Part shown: piece by piece, positions 18,892 through 28,646 of the stretch
Layout: each line of letters opens with the position of its first letter
Numbering within the stretch: the stretch's first letter is position 1
From: Rhizobium etli CFN 42
GTDB taxonomy: Bacteria; Pseudomonadota; Alphaproteobacteria; Rhizobiales; Rhizobiaceae
Assembly: GCF_000092045.1 (NCBI RefSeq)
Contig: NC_004041.2
Span: forward strand, 1-64,000
Reading direction: 5' to 3'
DNA length: 64,000 bases
Position numbers and translations under genes: made by a program
The notes under the pieces: generated by a model
What the model saw: only the letters and a program-made list of their open reading frames with translations
Database searches by the model: none
What the model was told of the DNA's origin: nothing

Positions 18892-19986
18892 ATGAAGTCC
18901 ATCGACCTCATGTATCAGACGATGCTCGCTGAGCTCGGTCAGCGCTCGCTCGACGCCGCTTGGACGGCCGATTTCCCTCCGGAGGGTCGGTTCACCCCGG
19001 CAAACATCAAGGGGCGCAAGTACTGGTATTTCGACATCCCGGATGGACATGGTGGTACGAAACGTCGTTACGTCGGTTCCGCTGATGATCCGGTTATCGC
19101 ACAGCGCGTAGCTGATCATAAGCGGGACAAGGACGATCTACGCGCTCGCAGGCGCTTGGTAAATACCCTGACCCGCGAAGGCGGGATGATCGCCCCTGAC
19201 GCCATGTCGGGCGATATCGTCGAGGCTCTTGCCGATGGCGGTCTCTTTCGGCTCCGGGGTATTCTCATAGGCACGGTGGCCTTTCAGTGCTATTCAGGAC
19301 TGCTCGGTGTCCGTCTTCCCATGGCTGCGATCCTGACCGGCGATGCTGACATCGCCCAGGACTATGCCATCAGTCGGGAGGTCGAAGATAGTCTGCCTTC
19401 GATCCTTGAGTTGCTGCAGGGCGTCGACGCCAGCTTTCGTCCAGTTCCACATCGATCGGGAGCCGCGGTCTCGTCAGCGTTTCAGAATGCCGACGGCTAC
19501 AGGGTTGAGTTCCTGACGTCGAACCGTGGTTCGGATGACTACATCGATCAGCCGGCGAAGATGCCCGCTCTTGGTGGCGCCAGCGCGGATCCACTGCGCT
19601 TTCTCGACTTCCTCATAAGGGAACCCGTCAGGACAATGCTGCTCCACCGAAGCGGTGTTCCGGTCGTCGTCCCTGATCCGTCCCGGTATGCCGTCCACAA
19701 GCTAATAGTCGCCAGCCGCCGAAACACGGACGGGCAGGGGCCGGCGAAGCGTGAGAAGGACATCCGACAAGCTGCGCTGCTCTTCGAAGCGCTGCAGCAG
19801 ACAAGGCGATCTACTGACTTGGCGCTCGTCTACAACGAAGCATGGAGGCGCGGGCCTACATGGCGAGAAGGTATTCGAACCGGGGCGGGAATGCTGCCAG
19901 CACAAGATGCCGAGCGGCTCAACACGGTCCTGACCGAGGGCGGAAAAAGAAACGGCGAAGAAATTGAACTTCCGTTTGGAGAATAG
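18892..19986 (+). CDS. GSU2403-family nucleotidyltransferase-fold protein
   Basis: A 364-residue protein with GGAG nine bases before the ATG. The middle part has the nucleotidyltransferase-fold signature of this family: GTVAFQCYSGLLGVRLP, followed by the acidic pair in TGDADIAQDYAI (the expected metal-binding aspartates). The C-terminal half has the conserved VPDPSRYAVHKLIVASRR helix. Related families include AbiEii-type toxins, but the substrate here is unknown. A 31-bp palindrome overlaps the presumed promoter. The gene is intact and is followed by the damaged stress island. It may be a stand-alone toxin or a tRNA/nucleotide-modifying enzyme; I infer neither firmly. Confidence 0.7.
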   Translation: MKSIDLMYQTMLAELGQRSLDAAWTADFPPEGRFTPANIKGRKYWYFDIPDGHGGTKRRYVGSADDPVIAQRVADHKRDKDDLRARRRLVNTLTREGGMIAPDAMSGDIVEALADGGLFRLRGILIGTVAFQCYSGLLGVRLPMAAILTGDADIAQDYAISREVEDSLPSILELLQGVDASFRPVPHRSGAAVSSAFQNADGYRVEFLTSNRGSDDYIDQPAKMPALGGASADPLRFLDFLIREPVRTMLLHRSGVPVVVPDPSRYAVHKLIVASRRNTDGQGPAKREKDIRQAALLFEALQQTRRSTDLALVYNEAWRRGPTWREGIRTGAGMLPAQDAERLNTVLTEGGKRNGEEIELPFGE

Positions 19987-20089
19987 GCCGTCTTTCAAGG
20001 CTAAGCAGTTGATTTGATTCGAAGTCGTGAAGACAATGAAGATGAATATGGTCCTGCGGGGTCCTGTGCCGAATATCTGCATCGCACGG

Positions 20090-21095
20090 TCTCAGATCTG
20101 GCCCCGGCCAGCGCCGGGCAGGCGAAGCGCTGATCTACATAGCAAGGGGGTCAATCGAGAAGATCGCGGTCGGCGACGTGCTCCTGATACGCAAGGGCGA
20201 CGTCGTACCGGCCGACGGGGCTCTCGTCAGCGAAGTCGCGACGATCGACCAGGCGGTCCTGACCGGAGAGCCCTTAAGGGTGCGCATCGCGAGGGATGGC
20301 AACATTTCAAGTGGCGCTACGAACGAGGGGGACGTGATCGAAATCCGCGTTCTAAGTCGCGCCGAGACAGCACCTATGCCGGAATACCGGAATAGTGAGG
20401 CTCGTGGAAGCATCGAGGCGCTCCAAGGCGAAGCTGATGCGACTGGCCGACCGGTTCTCGGTGTGGTTCTTGTTCGCCACGGTAGCGATTGCAGGCGTCT
20501 CGGCGTTCATGTCCGGAGACCTGTCAAGGATCGTGGCCGTGCTGGTCGTCGCCACGCCCTGTCCGTTGATCCTGGCCGTACCCGTCGCACTTGCGAAGGA
20601 GGGCGTTCTGGTGAAGGGTGCGGGACCTCTCGAGGCACTCGTCCAGGCCACCGTGGCGGTGTTCGACAAGACGGGGACGCTCACCGCGGGACAGCCCGAA
20701 GTCGGCCACATCGAGGGATCGGAGCATCCTAACAGGATCCTGCGGCTGGCCGCCTCGCTGGACCAGGCGTCGGGCCATGTGGTCGGACGCGCGCTGGTGG
20801 ACGAGGCGCATAGACGTGGGTTGGTAGTGAGCCGCCCATCGGAGGTGACCGAGACCGCGGGATCCGGAATCGTCGATGGCGTGCGCGTCGGCGTCGGAGG
20901 AGACGCCTATTTCGCAGAGGCGCCGCCGTCCGGGCCTAACGGGTCAGGCAGCGCAATGCGTGTCAAGGTAGTGTTTGACGGCACGCCGGCTGGCACGATC
21001 ACGCTCGAAGACCGGCTTCAATACCTTCCGCCAGTCGGCGGGGCATTGCTTCAGGAGGCCATCGACGTCGCGGTCATTCTAACGCCCTTCGCGCC
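20090..21095 (+). pseudogene. Heavy-metal P1B-type ATPase, truncated and frameshifted
   Basis: Two frames supply the core of a metal-exporting P-type ATPase: KGDVVPADGALVSE with the actuator loop VLTGEPL in one, and the transmembrane metal site ATPCPL, the phosphorylation motif DKTGTLT and part of the N domain in the other. The shift is near 20380-20395. The N-terminal metal-binding and early membrane segments and the hinge/P-domain end are missing, so it cannot work. It overlaps nothing but abuts the universal stress protein gene. Such ATPases are common in rhizobial microaerobic stress islands. Confidence 0.7.
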
Positions 21096-21097
21096 CT

Positions 21098-21919
21098 CTA
21101 ATGGGCGAGAAGCACTAGTAGCTCGGCCTTGACGAGAAGTTCTCGAGTGACGCCGCCGAGGATGAACTCACGAAGCCGCGAATGGCCAAATCCGCCCGCG
21201 ACCAGAAGGTCCGCCTTTCGTTCCAGCGCGGCCGATTGGATGGCGCCTGTCGCGGTCTCGCCGCCTGCCTGGATCGATACGTCATCCACGTCGAGTCCCG
21301 AATGCTTCAACGAAGAGATCAGGAGGGCGCGGTTCGCCTCGTCGATCTCCTTGTCGTCGGTGATCGAGATGACCTGCACCTTGATCGCGCGTTCGATGAA
21401 GACCCGTGCGCTGGAAAGGGCGCGCGCTGCGGTGGCGCTGCCGTCCCAGGCGACGGCGATCGTGTCCACACGAGAGTAGACGCTGGTGGCTGGAAATAGC
21501 ACGAGCGGACGGCCGCTTCCGAATAGCAGCGTTTCGGAGAGTTGCCGGGAGAGCTCCGAGGCTTCGACGATGGAAAGGTCGTAGCACTTGGCAATTTCAG
21601 AAAAGCGTTCATAGACGAACGGTTCCCTGACCTCGAATCCGTGGATTCGCACCTCGAAGCCAGTTTCCGAAATAGCGTCGGCGATGTGTCCCCGCAGCGA
21701 AGTCCCGCTGTCCCGGCTATACCGTTCTGCTTGTCCCCGCCATGTCTCGACATCGATAACGGTGGGAAAGGGCGGATGGACCTGGGGGATCCGGACTTGT
21801 GGAATACTGGCGACGAGATGGGCGTCATTCTGCCTAGCGAGGCCGATAGCATTGTCGATTATGGCGAAGGAACTCGCGTCGGGATAGGTCGACAACGGGA
21901 GATGGAACTGCGGCTTCAT
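21098..21919 (-). CDS. Universal stress protein (UspA family, tandem-domain)
   Basis: A 273-residue protein built from two Usp-type domains. The C-terminal domain has the ATP-binding signature G-2x-G-9x-G-T (GGFGHSRLREFILGGVT) and the preceding KADLLVAGG strand. The N-terminal half (ATG at 21919) is more divergent. Universal stress proteins of this tandem type are induced under low oxygen and other stresses. A near-match FixK site (21976-21989, one mismatch) lies in the divergent promoter region shared with the flavoprotein pseudogene. The gene is intact, unlike most of its neighbours. Confidence 0.8.
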   Translation of the reverse strand: MKPQFHLPLSTYPDASSFAIIDNAIGLARQNDAHLVASIPQVRIPQVHPPFPTVIDVETWRGQAERYSRDSGTSLRGHIADAISETGFEVRIHGFEVREPFVYERFSEIAKCYDLSIVEASELSRQLSETLLFGSGRPLVLFPATSVYSRVDTIAVAWDGSATAARALSSARVFIERAIKVQVISITDDKEIDEANRALLISSLKHSGLDVDDVSIQAGGETATGAIQSAALERKADLLVAGGFGHSRLREFILGGVTRELLVKAELLVLLAH

Positions 21920-21975
21920 GCTTGCCTCCTGAGGTTAAACTTCCGTCATGATGCATGCCGCTGAGAGAGTTCGCA

Positions 21976-21989
21976 TTGCGCTTGGTCAA
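21976..21989. promoter_or_regulatory. FixK/FNR-like box with one mismatch
   Basis: TTGCGCTTGGTCAA differs from TTGA-N6-TCAA at one position. It lies 57 bp before the Usp gene and 59 bp before the flavoprotein pseudogene, in their shared divergent promoter region. Confidence 0.4.
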
Positions 21990-22048
21990 GGCCGCGGCGC
22001 AATGAAGCTCCTATAATCGCGCCTTCATCGAAGCTGGAGGATACGGCC

Positions 22049-22504
22049 ATGACGATCAATCTGACGGAGATCAACCCCGGTGAGTGCTACCGCATCCTGG
22101 AGAACGAGCGTTTCGGTCATCTGGCATGCTGCAAGGATGGGCAGCTCTACGTGGCGGCGATCTATTTCGCCTTTTCCAACGGCGTCGCCTATAGCTTCAC
22201 CATGCCCGGCAAAAAGCTCGACTGGATGCGGGGAACGACAAGGTCTGCCTACACATCGAGCAGCGTTCGAGCGCCGGCGGGTGGACGAGCATCGTCGTCG
22301 AAGGCAGGTTCGAGGAATTTCCTGACAGCGAGGCGCGACAAAGCGAACGGCTCCACGCGTGGTCTTCTCCAAAAGTATTCGGACTGGTGGGAAATCGGCT
22401 CTATGAAGCCCCAGGAGTTCCCCATGCCCGATGGCTCTCCTCATGTCTTCTACGGCATTGCCGTCACGGCCGTGTCGGGACGCAGTGCAGTCAGAACGGA
22501 ATGA
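22049..22504 (+). pseudogene. Pyridoxamine 5'-phosphate-oxidase-fold (flavin-nucleotide-binding) protein, two frameshifts
   Basis: A good ribosome site (GGAGG) precedes the ATG at 22049. Frame 1 gives NPGECYRILENERFGHLAC and YFAFSNGVAYSFTMPGKKLDW. After a shift near 22228, a second frame gives NDKVCLHIEQRSSAGGWTSI and VVEGRFEEFPD. A further shift near 22370 returns to DWWEIGSMKPQEFP and the C-terminal end. Combined, this is a normal-length split-barrel flavin-binding protein of the type often found beside Usp genes; as it stands the product is truncated after about 60 residues. Confidence 0.65.
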
Positions 22505-22930
22505 CCGTCGATGCTCGAGCCGAACCCGCATCCCACAATCGGAGCACCACATGCCATATCTACGCGGCCTATATCCAAGCGCCACATCTAATTTCACCTC
22601 GCACCCGCGTTTCGCGCGGGCGCTCTGATTCAAGACGAGATCTTTGCCGGTCGGCCGCGGTCACTGCGGATTTGACGGCGTCCGCCGCCCGGCGAGGGCT
22701 TCGATGCTTTGAATTTCCGACTCGACTTGCCCGCAGTATCGACCACGGTGATGCGGTCGAGGTTCTTTCGGACTATGTCGAGGGCGAGCTGGAGGAGTAT
22801 CCTAGAGAGGTGGCGCGACTGTGTGAGGCCGGGTCACGAACGTTGTCGCACGCCGCCGAAATGTGTCGCGACGTCGCCGCCGGTCAGGCCAACGAGGCTG
22901 AAGCGAAGACGGTCGTGTGAAGCCCGCGGC
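22505..22930 (+). other. Stretch without a supportable gene
   Basis: A plus-strand frame ends at 22920 with AVEVLSDYVEGELEEYPREV and related acidic helix. It looks protein-like, but I cannot identify a start or a family. It is probably a gene remnant in the decaying stress island. Confidence 0.3.
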
Positions 22931-23292
22931 TCATCGGATGGTTCGCAAGACGAGCACGGTGCATGGTGCGCGCTGCACGACGTGGTCCACGACCGAGGCG
23001 AAGACGCGGTCGAGCACGTCGTCGCGGCGAGAGGCGATCACGGCGAGATCGGCGGCATCTCCTTTGCGATGGCGACGATGAGCTGCGACGGGTTGCCCGC
23101 TCGGACGTGTATAGAAGCAGGAGTCTCGGTCGACCGCGGGGCTTCCGAAAGCCTGGTCTCGGAGGCTCCCATCACCTCAACCGCCCAATCGTTCGGCGAG
23201 GCCGACGAGGGCAGGCCCTCCACCGCGTGAACGAGGTGGAGGCTTCCGTTGGGCGCGATCTGCGCGTGGGCCGTTTCGACGAGGTGGAGCAT
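22931..23292 (-). pseudogene. Universal stress protein remnant
   Basis: The minus strand reads NGSLHLVHAVEGLP and then SQLIVAIAKEMP in one frame. The other frame continues with ADLAVIASRRDDVLDRVFAS and VVDHVVQRAPCTVLVLRTIR, stopping at 22931. These are the first strands and the C-terminal ATP-binding end of a UspA domain, separated by a frameshift near 23050. The true N terminus is also degraded. A second, intact Usp gene lies 1 kb upstream. Confidence 0.6.
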
Positions 23293-23334
23293 GCGTTGCC
23301 GGGATCCTCGGCCGATGGCGCCGTGGCGAACATG

Positions 23335-23634
23335 TCAGTATATGTCCTTGCCAGACAGGCTAACGAACTCGGTCGTCAGTCCGTCGTCATGCGCTTCCTT
23401 GAGAAGCCGATCGGCGCTCATGATGTCGAGACACATGGTGCCCGTGAAGGATTGCCGCAGGGCGCAGCAGAAGTGATCTCTCGCCCATGCCTGGCCTCGC
23501 GGCGTCGCCGCCGTCACTTCCCAGCGATCCTCGTCCCGACGTCCGAGAACAAGGTCTGCGGACGTTCGCTCGACGGGAGGAATGGTCGTGGCAGCGTTCG
23601 TTTCTGTCTTGCCGGTCTTTTCTTGTTCGCGCAT
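23335..23634 (-). CDS. Small protein of unknown function, FixK-type promoter
   Basis: A 99-residue protein starting at the ATG at 23634, chosen because AAAGGAGA lies seven bases upstream; a longer frame to 23715 lacks such a site. It begins MREQEKTGKTETNAATT and has a hydrophilic N terminus. The C-terminal part, HFCCALRQSFTGTMCLDIMS, holds three cysteines and suits a small folded domain. No family is recognised. One exact FixK/FNR box (23702-23715) lies 68 bp upstream of the start, so microaerobic control is likely. Confidence 0.55.
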   Translation of the reverse strand: MREQEKTGKTETNAATTIPPVERTSADLVLGRRDEDRWEVTAATPRGQAWARDHFCCALRQSFTGTMCLDIMSADRLLKEAHDDGLTTEFVSLSGKDIY

Positions 23635-23701
23635 GTCCGTCTCCTTTGGATGAGGTCGTGGCGCTGTGTCCAGGAGCCTATCTGTCCCCGGGCGTTTGTC
23701 T

Positions 23702-23715
23702 TTGACGAGCATCAA
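23702..23715. promoter_or_regulatory. FixK/FNR box
   Basis: TTGACGAGCATCAA, an exact TTGA-N6-TCAA palindrome, 68 bp upstream of the 99-residue gene. A second box is only 9 bp away, suiting two divergent promoters. Confidence 0.65.
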
Positions 23716-23724
23716 TCCGGATGT

Positions 23725-23738
23725 TTGACCGGGATCAA
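23725..23738. promoter_or_regulatory. FixK/FNR box
   Basis: TTGACCGGGATCAA, an exact match, directly upstream of the alcohol dehydrogenase pseudogene. The start of that gene appears to have been lost just after this site. Confidence 0.65.
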
Positions 23739-23739
23739 G

Positions 23740-24654
23740 CCAAGGTGGGGAAGGTGGCGATACGACTGTGGCCTGCGGCGTCTGCCGGACGGACCTTCAC
23801 GTCTGCGAAGGAGACCTCTCCCAGCCAAAGCTTCCTCTCGTTCCAGGGCATGAGATTGTCGGAACCGTGATCGCAACGGGCGAGGGCCTTCCTCGTCGCC
23901 TTGTCGGTCAAAAAGTCGGGGTACCTTGGCTGGGCCATACCTGCGGGCACTGCGCATATTGCCGAGAGGGTCGCGAGAACCTGTGCAACGATCCTGGCTT
24001 CACGGGTACACAATCGACGGCGGCTTTGCGGCCCATGCGGCGGCCGAGGCGGGCTACGCGTTCGAACTGCCTGAAGATGCGGACCCGGTGGCGACCGCGC
24101 CTCTTCTCTGCGCGGGCCTCATCGGGTGGCAATCCCTGAAGATGGCGGGCGAGGGGAGGACGATCGGCATCTATGGGTTCGGCGCGGCCGCCCACATCCT
24201 CGTGCAGGTGTGCAAGCATCGAGGCCAGAGCGTCTATGCGTTTGTGCTTCCCGGTGACGAGGCCGGACGGAAGTTCACGCTTGATCTTGGCGCCGTCTGG
24301 GCCGGGTTTTCCGGTGAAAAGCCGCCGGTGCCGCTCGACGCCGCCATCATCTTCGCGCCGGCCGGCGAGCTCGTGCCAATGGCGCTCGACGTGGTGCGGA
24401 AGGGCGGAACGGTGGTCTGCGGCGGCATCGACATGTCAGACATTCCGAGCATGCCCTATCGTCTGCTCTGGGGCGAGCGGCGGGTCGTCTCGGTGGCGAA
24501 CCTGACGCGGAGCGACGGGGCGGAATTCTTCTCGATCGGGAAGGCGGCAGGGGTCAGATGCTTCACCAGCGTCTACCCCCTCGAGCATGCGAACGAGGCT
24601 CTCGACGATCTGCGCGCAGGCCGTGTCTCTGGAGCCGCCGTGATCGTTCCGTAG
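23740..24654 (+). pseudogene. Zinc-dependent alcohol dehydrogenase (MDR family), truncated and frameshifted
   Basis: Frame 1 holds ACGVCRTDLHVCEGD, the catalytic-zinc motif PGHEIVGTV and the structural-zinc cysteine cluster TCGHCAYCREGRENLC. After a shift near 24008, a second frame gives YTIDGGFAAHAA, the Rossmann loop IGIYGFGAAAH and the C-terminal end LEHANEALDDLRAGRVSG. The N-terminal 25-30 residues are missing: the reading frame begins almost directly after the FixK box. It would oxidise or reduce an alcohol/aldehyde with NAD(P)H. AdhA-like enzymes are usual members of this kind of stress island. Confidence 0.75.
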
Positions 24655-24666
24655 CCGATGTTCCCC

Positions 24667-24680
24667 TTGACAAGGATCAA
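24667..24680. promoter_or_regulatory. FixK/FNR box
   Basis: TTGACAAGGATCAA, an exact match 83 bp before the ATG of the DegP-like protease gene. Confidence 0.65.
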
Positions 24681-24762
24681 TGCGCTTTGCTTGCGCTACA
24701 CAAAAGCTTCTTCGTCAAGACGTCCGCCGACAACCGGCGGCGCTTCCGCAAGGAGATCAGAG

Positions 24763-26118
24763 ATGTCGCGTTCGTTGCTCGCCTTGGCGGCGCTCTTCAT
24801 CGCAGGTGAGAGCCTATTGTCGGCTCCAGCCGTTGCAGACAGCCTGTCGCTCGCGCCGATGCTCCAGCGTGTCGTGCCGAGCGTCGTCAGCATCTCGGTG
24901 CAGGGCAGGGAACTCGACGACGCGGATGCAACGCTTGCTGATCCCTTCTACAGAAAGTTCTTCGGACTACCTGACGACGCTGCGCCGGCAGAGCACAGCT
25001 TCCAATCGGCCGGATCGGGTGTCGTCATCGACGAGGTCCACGGCTACATCGTCACCAACCAGCATGTCATAGCAAGCGCCTCAAAAATCGAGGTGGCGCT
25101 CTCCGACGGCCGACGCTTCCAAGCGAAACTTGTCGGCGCCGATCCCGAGACGGATGTCGCTGTCGTTCAAATTCCACCTGATCATCTTGTTCAAGCCGAG
25201 TTTGGAAGCGCGTCCTCGCTTCACGTCGGCGACGTCGTCGTGGCGATCGGGAATCCCTTCGGCCTGGGCCAGACCGCGACGATGGGCATCGTAAGCGCGC
25301 TTGGGCGCCGTGCCGTGGGATCGGAGGGGTACGAAGGATTCATTCAGACGGACGCGTCGACCAATCCCGGCAATTCGGGCGGCGCGCTTGTAAGCGAGGA
25401 CGGCGTCGTGGTCGGGATCAATAGCGCGATCATCGGCCCCGCCGGAGGAAGCATCGGCATCGGTTTTGCGGTCCCAGCCGAGACTGTCGGCATCGTGATG
25501 CGGCAGCTCATCCTGACCGGCAAGTTGGTACGCGGCGAGGTGGGAATTTTAACGCAGGACCTGACGCCCGGTCTCGCAAAGGCGTTCGGCATCGATGAAG
25601 GGGCGGGCGCGCTGGTCAGCGAAGTCCTTCCGGGTTCACCGGCGGCAAATGCAGGAATTCAGCCGGGCGACGTCATTCGGATGGTCGACGGAAGGACGGT
25701 GCGCGGCGCGTCCGACGTTCGAAGGCTTGTGGGATCGCTACCGTTGCAGTCCAAGCCGTCCTTCCAGATCGACCGCGCGAGCCGAAGGATAGAAGCATTT
25801 CCCGTGGTGTCCGACGCACCGGTTGCCGAACCGGCTGCTCCGCGTACCATTCATATCGGCCGCGGCCCTCTCGCCGACGCCGAGATGGCGAACTCTCCCG
25901 ATGGTCCCGGCGCCCGCGTCGTCGTCGTCGCCGAGGGTTCGGTCGCGGCACAGGCCGGCCTGCAGCCGGACGACGTTATCGTCGCTCTCGACCAGCAGCC
26001 GGTGACGGACGTCGGGCAACTCCTCTCAATACTCGTGAAGGAGCATGCCCGTGCTCTCATCACCGTCGTGAGGAACGGCCACCGCCTCTTCGTGGCCGCT
26101 GACGTGCAGACCCAGTAG
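24763..26118 (+). CDS. DegP/HtrA-like periplasmic serine protease
   Basis: A 451-residue protein started at the ATG at 24763, which has AAGGAG eight bases upstream and yields a signal peptide (SRSLLALAALFIAGESLLS, cut after APAVA). The longer frame to 24658 would bury the signal peptide. The trypsin-like domain has His101 (TNQHVI), Asp131 (ETDVAVVQI) and Ser205 (NPGNSGGAL). Two PDZ domains follow, at about 280-350 and 395-450 (GLQPDDVIVALDQQPV). It should degrade or refold misfolded periplasmic proteins. The FixK site upstream makes it part of the stress regulon. It is intact. Confidence 0.88.
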   Translation: MSRSLLALAALFIAGESLLSAPAVADSLSLAPMLQRVVPSVVSISVQGRELDDADATLADPFYRKFFGLPDDAAPAEHSFQSAGSGVVIDEVHGYIVTNQHVIASASKIEVALSDGRRFQAKLVGADPETDVAVVQIPPDHLVQAEFGSASSLHVGDVVVAIGNPFGLGQTATMGIVSALGRRAVGSEGYEGFIQTDASTNPGNSGGALVSEDGVVVGINSAIIGPAGGSIGIGFAVPAETVGIVMRQLILTGKLVRGEVGILTQDLTPGLAKAFGIDEGAGALVSEVLPGSPAANAGIQPGDVIRMVDGRTVRGASDVRRLVGSLPLQSKPSFQIDRASRRIEAFPVVSDAPVAEPAAPRTIHIGRGPLADAEMANSPDGPGARVVVVAEGSVAAQAGLQPDDVIVALDQQPVTDVGQLLSILVKEHARALITVVRNGHRLFVAADVQTQ

Positions 26119-26169
26119 CAGCCCGCAGACCGTGTTCTGTCCGCTGAAATTCCAAGGTCGCTCTCGTGC

Positions 26170-26183
26170 TTGATGAAGATCAA
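26170..26183. promoter_or_regulatory. FixK/FNR box
   Basis: TTGATGAAGATCAA, an exact match 59 bp before the BON-domain gene start. Confidence 0.65.
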
Positions 26184-26241
26184 CGACGAAAATCTGCGGC
26201 GCTGTCACGATCGGCACGTCGCAAACCTGAAGGAGGTTGTC

Positions 26242-26889
26242 ATGAACGACATTCAACTCAGACAGAACATTCTCGACGAAATGGAATTCGAGCCCAGTAT
26301 CGACGCGGCTGATATCGGCGTCGCGGTCGAAAGCGGGATCGTCACACTGACTGGTCACGCGCGCACCTACGCGGAGAAAGACGCCGCAGAGCGCGTGGTT
26401 AGTCGCGTCAAGGGCGTGCGCGGAATAGCTGCCGATATCGAGGTCCGGATTTTCGGGCCGAAGGAAACAGACGACGACGACATCGCCCGGCGAGCTGTCA
26501 AAATGCTCGACTGGAACGTTTCCGTGCCAAAGGATTCGGTGCAGGTGCGGGTCCTCAAAGGGTGGATCACCTTGCGGGGAGAGGTCGAGTGGCAATATCA
26601 AAAGAACGCTGCCTACGACGCCGTGCGGCATCTCGCCGGCGTAGTAGGGGTGTCCAACCTAGTGGAGCTGAAGCCGCATATTACGGCGGTGGATGTCAAG
26701 AAACGCATCGAGGATGCTTTCCAACGCGACGCCGCTCTTGAGGCCGATGCAATCAGAATCGACGTCCAAGGCAGAAAGGTAATCCTCTCCGGCAAGGTGA
26801 AGACCTGGTCGGAACGGCAGGCGGCGGAGCGCGCTGCATGGTCCGCTCCAGGGATCAGCACTCTCGACGACCGACTGACGGTCGGGTGA
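26242..26889 (+). CDS. Triple BON-domain protein
   Basis: A 215-residue protein starting at the ATG at 26242 with AAGGAGG ten bases upstream. Three BON domains follow one another, each with the G-x-V-T/I-L-x-G signature: VESGIVTLTGHA, VLKGWITLRGEVEW and VQGRKVILSGKVKTW. There is no signal peptide, so this copy is probably cytoplasmic, unlike OsmY. BON proteins bind membranes or small molecules and are linked with osmotic and low-oxygen stress. It lies in the FixK-box island and is intact. Confidence 0.85.
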   Translation: MNDIQLRQNILDEMEFEPSIDAADIGVAVESGIVTLTGHARTYAEKDAAERVVSRVKGVRGIAADIEVRIFGPKETDDDDIARRAVKMLDWNVSVPKDSVQVRVLKGWITLRGEVEWQYQKNAAYDAVRHLAGVVGVSNLVELKPHITAVDVKKRIEDAFQRDAALEADAIRIDVQGRKVILSGKVKTWSERQAAERAAWSAPGISTLDDRLTVG

Positions 26890-27149
26890 TCGAATATCGG
26901 GATTGGCTAGACGTTACTGCTCTGCCCACACTCAGCAGCAAGGGCGCCGCTGAGCGCCCTTCGCATAGAGCCCAATTTCCTTGATCGACTTGCGCGCAGA
27001 TCTCGTCTTCGGAATGAAATTCCGCACCACCCGTTGCAGAGCCTCCGTCGCGAGCACAAGGCGACCATTGTTGTTGTTGGAGAGCGACCTTGGGTGGCGA
27101 CGTAGGCTGGGATCTTCCGCGAAGAAAGATATGAGTCCCCGCAACGGCA

Positions 27150-27960
27150 GCGCGATTGAGGTTCGGGTTTGATTTTTCTAAATTGAAATCCTGCTGTCGA
27201 GCAGAATCGCTATTAGGCCTCGCGGCGAGCAGCAGCCTGAGACGGGTCGACATCTCCGATGCAGTGTACGGCTTCTTCAGCCAGCCGGCGCCCGCTTCGA
27301 TCTCCTTTTCCGCGGCATGGGGTTCAGAAAAGCCCGACGTCAGGAGAATTTTCACCCTCGGCCAGCGCTCCCGGACATTCCGGGCCAGTTCGTCGTCGTT
27401 CATTCCCGGCATGGCCACATCACTGAACAGGAGCGCTACGTCATGCCCCGCCTCCAGCTCCTTCAACGCGTCGATCCCGTTCGTAGCTTCGATCACGAAG
27501 TAGGCAAGCGTCTGCAGGCGGCTGACCGTCACTCGGCGAACTCTCGCGTCGTCCTCGACCACCGGGATAGTTTCCGTGCCCCGAGGCGGGGCTTCCTCAG
27601 CCCGCTGCTCGTTCGGATGAGAATCCTTTCCGGCGTCGGCGCGTGGAAGAAAGAGGCGCACCGTCGTCCCTTCGCCAAGTTCGCTGTAGAGCTGCAGGTG
27701 CCCTGCGGATTGCTTTGCGAAACCGTAGACCATGCTCAGCCCAAGCCCCGTTCCCGAGCCCGTCGGTTTCGCGGTGAAGAACGGTCGAAAGCCCTCTCCA
27801 TCACATCGGACGTCATTCCGGTGCCGGTGTCGGTCACGGAAATGAGGACGTAGCTGCCGGGGCGGATCGCCGGGGTACATCCCGACATAGTCGAAGTCGA
27901 TCTTGCAACAGAGCCCTTGCAGGCGGGCACCTCAAAGCAGACAGGAGCTGCGATGGAGGA
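27150..27960 (-). pseudogene. Hybrid sensor histidine kinase, ATPase and receiver part only, frameshifted
   Basis: The ATPase domain is split between frames: one gives GSYVLISVTDTGTGM (G1 box), the other FFTAKPTGSGTGLGLSMVYG (F and G2 boxes). The shift is near 27780. A receiver domain follows: VVEDDARVRR, the phosphoacceptor Asp in LLFSDVAMPG, and the conserved LTSGF and KKPYT. The sensor and dimerisation/His-box regions are missing upstream, and after about 27150 the frame runs into unrelated DNA. It belongs to the stress island, where such hybrid kinases are common, but cannot work in this form. Confidence 0.7.
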
Positions 27961-28508
27961 CAAGGCTTCGCAGGTTCTATCGAGCACGAAATACAGCACT
28001 GCTATCAAGCAGTTGGCAGGATCCGTGCTCTCACAATCCAACAAAAAGCGCTGATGAACGAACAAAAACTTTCGAACCAGTTTCTGTTGTTTTTCCCGGG
28101 CTTCTCGTCAACCAGTCTTATTCCGTTTCCTGCCACCTTAACTCATCATCTTCCGGAAAAGCGGCAGTTGGTTGCGAACATCCAGTGCCTCGGTCGGTGG
28201 ACTCCGCTGAAGCGCCTATTTGAAGTCACTCTGCCCCAGATACGCTTCAATGCAGCTAGGAATGGGAAGCGATGAGCAAAGTGCGTAGGAGATCAAAGTT
28301 TCCCACTCCTTGTGGCCTGCCGAGGTCGGCGATCGATGACAGGCGTAATCGAGAGACACTGGCCTCCGAGACATCAATGCCGCTTGGGGGAGACGTATCT
28401 GACAACGTTGGTTGTAAATCCGCTTTTGTTTGCCGATGCACATTCAGTGCCATGGCTGGATCGCATGGTTCAGATACACGCAGATAGACATCGCGACCGA
28501 TCGCGCGC
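27961..28508. other. Stretch without a supportable gene
   Basis: Only short, mutually overlapping frames with no recognisable domain. It sits between the kinase remnant and the phosphoketolase tail and probably marks deleted genes. Confidence 0.35.
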
Positions 28509-28646
28509 GTGCCCGGCCTCGCCGAAAAGGTGCCAGATGTGACGGCAGCCTTGCATGCAAAGCTCGACGAGCACCGGGCGTTCGTGCGGGAGCGTGGAGA
28601 AGACTTGCCGGAAATCCAGAATTGGCGCTGGGCACGCTCCTCCTAG
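28509..28646 (+). pseudogene. Phosphoketolase C-terminal remnant
   Basis: The frame reads VPGLAEKVPDVTAALHAKLD, then EHRAFVRERGEDLPEIQNWRW and a stop at 28644-28646. This is the conserved end of xylulose-5-phosphate/fructose-6-phosphate phosphoketolase, whose family ends in a DMPE-x-x-x-WxW-type motif. The preceding frame (RYTQIDIATDRARAR) is part of the same enzyme after a shift. The other 750 residues are gone. Phosphoketolase genes are typical of rhizobial low-oxygen islands. Confidence 0.6.

Noticed and set aside
20009..20022. FixK-like TTGATTTGATTCGA upstream of the P-type ATPase remnant
   Set aside because: One mismatch in a core half-site and no intact gene start behind it; the five exact sites are more convincing.
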